From: Nymphaea colorata
Lineage: Eukaryota; Streptophyta; Magnoliopsida; Nymphaeales; Nymphaeaceae
DNA length: 64,000 nucleotides
Direction: 5' to 3'
NCBI RefSeq assembly: GCF_008831285.2
Contig: NC_045139.1
Coordinates: 2,922,704-2,986,703, forward strand
This document shows, piece after piece, positions 57,633 to 64,000 of this stretch. Every line of letters begins with the position of its first letter. Position 1 is the stretch's first letter. The translations under genes were made by a program, and so were the position numbers. Under the pieces are notes generated by a model. That model had not been told where the DNA came from. It made no database searches and saw nothing but the letters and a program-made list of their open reading frames with translations.

Positions 57633-60060
57633 CATTGCTGGTGCACTACCTATGGTCGGGGGAAATGGCCCCAATGGTTACATGCACAACTCGAGGTATC
57701 AAGTAAGTTGTGTGCTTTGTTTTTATGTTTATATATATAGTTTTCTCTGTATGTGTAGAGCCAGTAGAAGAGCTACATATAGGCTAGCCAAGGCAATTGC
57801 CAACATTAGCAACAATTTTCTTATTTTTATATAATGGCTTACTTGTTTATATGTATTGTGCTTCATAAGAAATAAGAATTTTTACAATGGTACCTTTAAA
57901 AAAAAATTTCTAGCTCTGTTATTGTGTAGAGCATGAACCCTAACTTCGATATTCACATGGCCATCTGATCACTTGAACTAAACAACCCCTCAAGCAAAGT
58001 GGCTGCGCCCAATTGGATGAACCTGATTGGCTGTTCATGGACCACGTGAACTTTGGAAACTGATTGAATTAAATTGTGATTTTGGCTATCTAGCATCACC
58101 AAACTCACTAATGAGGGTTGTTTGATCCACGAAAACAAGAAGAAAAATGTGGTGAACATTTTCATCATTCAATATGAGCACAATATGAGTACGTACTCAC
58201 TTTTGTTTTTCCTTATCTTTTGCTTAACTGTCAATCAAAGTGATCTGTCTGAATAGATAGAGTTACTATGAGTTACTACTCACTTATGGGCAACATTGTG
58301 TTAATGTTACATGAATCGTTACCAAATATTAAGGTGTATTAATTGATTACTTGAAAACATCTTCCATGAATTGAGTCTTAATATTTGTGATAGCTTCATG
58401 GAATTGCTGACAGAATGTTCTACCTCATGCCAAACAACCCCTTAAGACCATTTAATGGCCCATAAACCTTTTACTTTAGGAGGAATCAAATGTGAGAACA
58501 TCAGAAAAGCTTTTCCAACTTGTAAAAGCTTTCTGGAAATAGTTTCGCAATCCTATCTAATCGAGATATTTCAATACGAAAAAATGGGGGCCAGGGGCAA
58601 AATTCTCTGTAAGCCAGACATGTCGAAAAGAACTTGGTCGTCTTCCCCGTCTTAGAAAAAGGATGAAAAAAACTAAAAATCAAAATATAGCAGACTTGTT
58701 TTATTTTGGATGATGTAAGATGTGCATAAACTAAAACTAGACCATGTTTTGCGATGCTTTTGCAGAAGCACAGGTATGCGAGCACAGTTCACATGGTGGA
58801 GGAGGCCATCCACCAAAGGCTTGACATCCCATCTGAAACGGCCACCATTCGCATTGCCGATTTAGGGTGCTCAGTGGGACCGAACACCTTCCACTCCGTG
58901 CAGACAGTCGCGGAAGCCATGAAAACCAAGCTCAGAAGCTCACCTTCGCTCCAGGGCAAACCGTTCCAGCTCCAAGTTTTCTTCAACGACCAAGTGGGGA
59001 ACGACTTCAACACTCTATTTCAGACGCTCCCTCCAAACTGGCCATACTTCGTTGCAGCAGTCCCCGGTTCCTTCTACTCACAGCTGTTTCCTCAGGACTC
59101 GATTCACTACTTCAATTCCTCCTTTGCTCTGCACTGGCTGTCCAAGGTGCCCGATGGGTGCTGCAACAAGGGCAGGCTGCACTGCCATGGCGGGGACCGT
59201 GATATAGTGAGTGCCTATCAAGCGCAGTTCAGGGCAGACATGGCTGCCTTCTTGGCGGCCAGGGCTGGGGAGCTGGTTGCAGGAGGACTTCTGGTGCTGC
59301 AATTCGTTTGCCGCCATGAGTGGATGCCGGCAGATGCGCCGCGCTACGACATGTGGTTCGCTTACATAGAATCCATTCTTCGAGAACTCGTCGCCGAGGT
59401 AGGAAAAGTTTTCTGACTCTGAATTTCCCCCGCTGCTGCTAAAGAGTAAAGATAGACAGCGTAGCAAGCATTGGGCTTTCTAAAAAATATATATGAGAAA
59501 ATTATTATTATAAGAAACTAATAACACAAGCCACAATCCTCGAAATATAAGTAAATAAGCAACATATAAAAATAAAAAAAATGAAAACAAACAATGTGAC
59601 ATTAAAAACATGAAAAAGGCCTAAAATAAAAGAGCAGGAGAAAAATTCCAAACCATTGATATTATATGCTTGTTTTGATTTGAAGGGAAAGGTTAAGGAA
59701 GATGATCTGGATTCTTTCCAGCTGCCAATTTATTCACCAACCATTGAAGAGTTCAAGGAGATCGTCGGCAATATCAGCTCTTTCTCCGTCCCCGTGGCAC
59801 AGATAGTCGATCTACATCATGGAGACGACGACGGCAAAACCCATGAAATCTGTGAGTCGGACCGCTGTGAACGGGCTAGAGACGTAGGCCTTGCAGCCCG
59901 AGCAGTGTTTGGAGACATGGTCGGGAACAAATTCGGCCGGGACACTGCCGACGAGTTGTTCCGAAGGTTTCCTGAAGCAGCGTATGAGTACTTTGTGACT
60001 CACCCAAACACGCCAAGCTTGCCGCCCACTGCGTTTGTTGTTCTAAAGAAAGAGGACTAA
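57628..60060 (+). CDS. SABATH family carboxyl methyltransferase, copy 3 (3 exons, 360 aa)
   Basis: Exons 57628-57702, 58766-59398, 59686-60060, phase 0, GT..AG. Start MAIAGALPMVGGNGPNGYMH differs from the other copies: GGNGPNGY in place of GGHGxNSY, and one codon longer. SAM motifs: IADLGCSVGPNTFHS, FFNDQVGNDFNTLFQTLPP, VAAVPGSFYSQLFPQDS. Pocket SSFALHWLSKVPDGCCNKGR keeps His-Trp. Exon 3: GKVKEDDLDSFQLPIYSPTI, then an Asp/His-rich insert (LHHGDDDGKTHE), ending LPPTAFVVLKKED. The most diverged and most compact of the three (introns about 1.06 and 0.29 kb). Replacement of the conserved Ser in the N-terminal SY motif by Gly (GY) touches the substrate/SAM-binding loop of the family, so activity may differ. 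Confidence 0.9.
57980..58125. mobile_element. Possible small MITE in SABATH copy 3 intron 1
   Basis: AAACAACCCCTCA at about 57981 is mirrored by TGAGGGTTGTTT at about 58111, enclosing about 120 bp. A similar AAACAACCCCTTA occurs at 58433. No target duplication identified. Confidence 0.4.
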
Positions 60061-60909
60061 TTGCACCCACCTATCAGAGCCCCTTGTAAATGGAATTTGT
60101 GTTTGACAATATATCCATAACTTGGTCCGAACTATTGACGTGTGATGATGTAGAATTCATTTATTCCGCAGATGTGCTATCAGGTTGTATCTAATGAATG
60201 TAATATCTGATCAGTATGACCCTATGAGTCATCTGTTCTCATGAGCAGTATGGCAACCATTGTCATAAATATCATTTACTAGCTATAAACAGCAAAGTTT
60301 TTCTTGGATATAATGTTGGGAATGAAACTTTCTCACACTCACTTTAAGGCATCAAAAGAATAGAAACAGAAAAAAAAAAAAAAAGAGAGAAAACACACAA
60401 AGACTTACTTGTTTTAAAGACACAAAGCCGTTTACACTATCGCAGAAGAATGATACATAGTCCAAGCAAAACAGCACCCACGTAAATATGAGAGCAGGAC
60501 AAAGCCTGCTAAACAAGAAAAAGACATAAATTAAAGAAGACTAACAAGTATGGATCAGGGTCCAAAAAATTGTTTTTGACAAAAAATTTTTGGTAGAATC
60601 TCAGTAATTCAAAAAAGAAATCCTACAAATAAAATGGAAAAATGCAAAACCAAAATTACGGTAATAAAAAATGCAAAACAATGCCTTTCTTTGGCATTTT
60701 TTTAAGTATTTTCCAAAAAAGAAGGAATTTTGCAGTTTTTTAAAAATGACATATTTTTGATACATAAAACAGGTCTTTTCCAAAAAAAAAATAGAAAATG
60801 TATTTTCCATGACAATGGTGAAAACTTACATGACCGGTTCATTAATTTTATTTCCACTCAATTAGAGAAAAACAAGCGCACATGCTGGGTGGGGGCTATG
60901 TACCATGTG
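60061..60909. other. 3' flank of SABATH copy 3, no further gene
   Basis: The first 130 bp match the 3' flank of the orphan exon at 63847-63980 (for example CAGAGCCCCTT(G/A)TAAATGGA and GAACTATTGA(C/T)GTGTG). The rest is AT-rich with A-runs. Confidence 0.55.
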
Positions 60910-61105
60910 TAGGGGCGGAACTAAGGGGGCTTCATTAGAGCCTGGCTTCTAAAAAAAAAAAATTAAAAAAAAAATATATATATAAATTTTAAAAAATTTC
61001 ATTTGTTTTATATAAAAATTTTGAAAAATCATATTTCAACTCCTATCAAAATTTAGAAACTTTTAATTCGGCCCCTTTTATGAAAAATTTTTGGCTACAC
61101 CCTTG
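60910..61105. mobile_element. GGCAGAGCC-family MITE, about 196 bp
   Basis: Starts TAGGGGCGGAACTAAGGGGG and ends TTTTTGGCTACACCCTTG. Flanks ACCATGTG (60902-60909) and ACCATGTA (61106-61113) match 7 of 8. The interior shares TATATAAAAATTTTGAAAAATC and CTATCAAAATTTAGAAACTTT (in two pieces) with the copy at 54662. Confidence 0.65.
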
Positions 61106-61113
61106 ACCATGTA

Positions 61114-62015
61114 TTTCCGGTTGAAAACACTGTTCATACGCAAGTCATGGTCACGAAGGTATTCAAGAATGAAAAAGAAATGTTTGTTCTTTGCCATTAA
61201 TTTATATTTGCCAAAAAGGTTTTTTTTGGATTCCTTGTCAAATATACCGGCGGTACTCCAGAGCGTCGACAAAAATCAAAATTTTGCTGTGGTTCCCATT
61301 CCTGAGGGCTAGTTCCTTCCCTGCCGTGGTTCATGAAAAGACGACGTAGCAAGCTCTGCATCACTAACTGCATCACTAATCTTTGCTTACTTTTCAAACT
61401 TTCTGGAGTTCAATACCAGATTTTCAACAAAGGAGGACCCATTGATGCACCCGTCAGATGAACAATTTTTAATCGATCATCTAAAGCTTTTTTTTTTTTC
61501 AACTTGTGAACGACTAGATTTTCAACGAAAAATTATCTTTTAGTATAACATTTTTTTTATTTCATGCACAGCTCATATGCACTAGTGGAGCGAGAAATCT
61601 TGGCTGGAGTGTGCACCAATTCAATATTCCCATAAATCCCCAGAGATAGAACTAGACTCTAATTATTCTCTAAAGATGTTTGATCACCTGTAATCCTGGA
61701 TGTTTTTTGGCTTAAATGTTGTTGAATATTCTAAGGCCATATTAAATATTTCCATAGAGAAGGATGCAGTTCGATGATCTCTAAAAACAACCAACATATC
61801 TTCATGACTATATTTAACTACTTTTGTATCCTCTATGATTCCATGCTGACATTTTCAAGTTTATTTTCCCCCTCAGTTACTGCTTTGAATTGATATCCAT
61901 GTGGAAAATATCTTCCAAAATGACGAGGTCCTTCAATAAACAATGCTTAACCGTGAAGTTATCTTATAAATTTTTTTACAAATTTGTCTTTCACTTAGTT
62001 TCCTGCATTATATCT
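61114..62015. other. Intergenic between MITE and copia remnant
   Basis: AT-rich, no gene. Part of it could be older copia sequence too degraded to read. Confidence 0.35.
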
Positions 62016-62019
62016 ATAA

Positions 62020-63307
62020 TTTGAGGTGACAAAGTAACTATACTACTCTTATATGTTGATGAAATTATAGTTATTGGGAATGACGTCGAGTACATACATA
62101 TGATAAATAAGTATCTCAACAAAGAATTTGAGAACAAGGACCTCTGAACACTTCGATACTTTCTTGGAATTGAAGTTGTTCACTATGCCAAAGGTGTTTT
62201 TATCTGCCAACAGAAATACATTATTGATGTCCTCAAAGAAATCAGATATCTACTTTCAAAAGCTCTAGAGATGCCTCTTGAGACTAATTGCAAACTGAAG
62301 AAAGAAGAAGGCAGTATTGTCGAAAACGTAGAAAGTTCACAGAAACTCGTCGACAAATTTATATATCTGATAGTCACTCGGCTAGATATAACATATGCAG
62401 TCAATTTAATAAGCCAATTTATGCATAAAGTAAAGTCTAGCCATGTCGAGGCAGCACATCGAACACTGCAATACTTAAAAAGAAGTCCAGGCAAAGGCAT
62501 TTTAAAGAAACGAAGTCAATCTCTAGTTGTATCTGGGTACTGTGATGCGGATTGGGCTGAAGACCCTAACGACAGGACATCTACATTAGGTTATTGCACA
62601 TTTATTGAAGAAAATCTTGTGACGTGAAAAAGCAAGAAACAAAGTGTTTCAAGTGTAGAAGCCGAATACACAGCTATGACTGTACGCACATGTGAACTAA
62701 TATGGATCAAAGCTCTCCTCAAGGATATGGATTTGGATATAAGAGAAACAATGGAACTAAAGTGCGATAATATGACAGCTATTCATATTGGAGCAAATCT
62801 GGTATTCCACGAGTGAACCAGACACATTGAAATCGACTATTACTTTGTTCGTGAAAAGATTCAGGATCGCACCATATGGGCCTCACATGTCAGGAGTGAG
62901 AACTAATTGGCTGACATATTCACCAAGAGTCTTGAAAAAGAACAAGTTGAGTCAGATCGACATCTATCTACCAAACCCACCTGAGGGAGAGATTGTTAAA
63001 AAAATTATAGGGATTGCCTCCATTATCCCACTTTTAGGAATGATTACCTACAGCTGCCTAATCGAGATTCTCTCATAGTTTCCTTATCCATCATAAAAAA
63101 CTATTACCCTGTTTATTACTAGAATCCTCAGTGATTCTCTAAACCAAATTTGGTCTGGTATGTACTCTTTATTGAGAGTTCATCTTCTCTAAAATTGTAT
63201 CAAAGAATAAATAAAGGAGAGCTCCCTTTCCCGTGGACTTAGACATGAAAATGCCAAACCACGTATACGCTTGAGTATTATTCTGCTCATTATATTTGAT
63301 GTTCTAA
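62020..63307 (+). mobile_element. 5'-truncated Ty1/copia retrotransposon (reverse transcriptase-RNase H end plus 3' LTR)
   Basis: One main frame reads LLLYVDEIIVIGND (the YVDD site, here YVDE), RYFLGIEVVHYAKGVFICQQ, YLIVTRLDITYAVNLISQFM, LQYLKRSPGKGILKK, YCDADWAEDPNDRTSTLGYC, KSKKQSVSSVEAEYTAM, and IEIDYYFVREKI, all standard copia pol landmarks. It is broken by stops at about 62144, 62625 and 62814 and a shift near 62900. A purine tract (GAGGGAGAGAT) precedes TGTTA at 62994, which begins the 3' LTR. The LTR ends around 63307. No gag, integrase or 5' LTR is in the window. Dead element. Confidence 0.85.
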
Positions 63308-63463
63308 CTGGGTCGGTAAGGGCCCAAAAAAAATTTAAAAATTGACATGGATTTTTTTAAAATGATCTTATATAAAAATTTTGAAAAATTATATTTTGAC
63401 CTTTGTCAAGATTTTTAAACTATAATTCAGCTCCTGTGATGCAAAATTTCTGGCTATGCCCCT
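63308..63463. mobile_element. GGCAGAGCC-family MITE next to the LTR
   Basis: Shares TATATAAAAATTTTGAAAAAT, TTGTCAAGATTTTTAAACTA and AAAATTTCTGGCTATGCCCC with the copies at 54662 and 60910. It lies directly between the LTR and the orphan SABATH exon. Confidence 0.55.
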
Positions 63464-63479
63464 CTATGTGTGGTGAAAG

Positions 63480-63846
63480 GGGAAGGTTAAGGAAGAAGAT
63501 CTAGACTCCTTCCAACTGCCAATTTATTCACCAACCATTGAAGAGTTCAAGGAGATCGTCAGCATGAACAACTCTTTCAACATCCCCGTGGCACAGATAA
63601 TCGATCTAAATCACGGAGACGACGATAGCAAAACCCATGAAAACCTGTGAGTCAGAACGGGCTAGAGACGTAAGCCTTGCAGCTCGAGCAGTGTTTGGGG
63701 GCATGGTCCGGAACAAGTTCGGCAGGGACACTGCAGACGAATTGTTCCAAAGGTTTTCAGAAGCAGCGTACCAGTACTTTGTGACCCACCCAACCACGCT
63801 TAGCTTGCCGTCCACTGCGTTTGTTGTTCTAAAGAAAGAGGACTAA
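63480..63846 (+). pseudogene. Orphan third exon of a SABATH methyltransferase, copy 4, frameshifted
   Basis: Starts in the equivalent place to exon 3 of copy 3 (after GAAAG) with GKVKEEDLDSFQLPIYSPTI and continues EEFKEIVSMNNSFNIPVAQI. A one-base insertion just after the codons for KTHE (about 63640-63650) then leads to a TGA. The downstream frame resumes CESERARDVSLAARAVFGGM and ends LPSTAFVVLKKED at 63846. Copy 3 reads HEICESDRCERARDVGLAAR at this place, so the insertion is clear. Exons 1 and 2 are absent upstream, where a copia relic and a MITE sit. Homology to copy 3 continues into the 3' flank, so this is a recent segmental duplicate that lost its front. Confidence 0.85.
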
Positions 63847-64000
63847 TTGCACCGACCTCTCAGAGCCCCTTATAAATGGAACTTGTGTTCGACAGTATGT
63901 CCACATCTTGGACCTGCTTGTATTCTTTTCTCCGCCCGAACTATTGATGTGTGCTGATGTAGAATTCTTTACTTCGTGGGAACAATTGATGTGTGCAGAT

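Noticed and set aside
57558-57740. Upstream ATG and frame before SABATH copy 3
   Set aside because: It overlaps the putative TATA box, is out of frame with the conserved N-terminal motif and reads through the GA repeat.
62271-63078. Copia frames as functional genes
   Set aside because: In-frame stops, a frameshift, a changed YVDD site and the absence of gag, integrase and 5' LTR show a dead fragment.
1-64000. CRISPR array, bacterial operon or phage content
   Set aside because: The window is intron-rich plant nuclear DNA; no repeat-spacer arrays or prokaryotic gene organisation exist here.

Overview
The window is nuclear DNA from a flowering plant. The genes have many introns with GT..AG borders, the spacers are AT-rich with long (TA)n and (GA)n microsatellites, and small DNA transposons and a copia remnant are present. 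The SABATH proteins begin with an unusual GGHGxNSY/GGNGxNGY block that, from memory only, resembles water-lily (Nymphaeales) SABATH enzymes. Treat that placement as a guess; nothing here proves the species.

Layout. (1) 2230-7529, plus strand: a complete nine-exon MAP kinase kinase of the MKK3 type (kinase plus C-terminal NTF2-like domain, 519 aa). (2) 10976-15560, minus strand: a decayed TIR-NBS-LRR-type resistance gene. A scrap of NB-ARC, three leucine-rich-repeat exons and a C-terminal exon remain, with an in-frame stop and two frameshifts. (3) 17197-31796, plus strand: a complete 25-exon gene for the 26S proteasome base subunit RPN1 (888 aa), with two well-delimited non-autonomous DNA transposons in its introns. 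(4) 31797-36600: gene-free repeats, including a long foldback element. (5) 36702-63846, plus strand: a tandem array of SABATH carboxyl methyltransferases. Three intact three-exon genes (362, 361 and 360 aa) are followed by an orphan, frameshifted last exon. Between the array members lie an inverted-repeat locus, a PPR pseudogene fragment, a 1.07-kb terminal-inverted-repeat element with GA-rich cargo, several MITEs and a 5'-truncated copia element with its 3' LTR.

How the genes relate. MKK3 (signalling) and RPN1 (protein turnover) are conserved housekeeping genes with no evident functional link to their neighbours. The accessory content is the resistance-gene relic and the SABATH cluster. The cluster looks like a locus growing by tandem duplication: exon phases and lengths are nearly identical among copies, all three intact genes carry a GA repeat just before the start codon, and the final fragment shares its 3' flank with the third gene. 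The enzymes should methylate a small carboxylic acid with S-adenosylmethionine, giving a volatile or hormone methyl ester. A His replaces the Met typical of salicylate-specific enzymes in the acid pocket. The least explained element is the inverted-repeat locus at 42518-43497.
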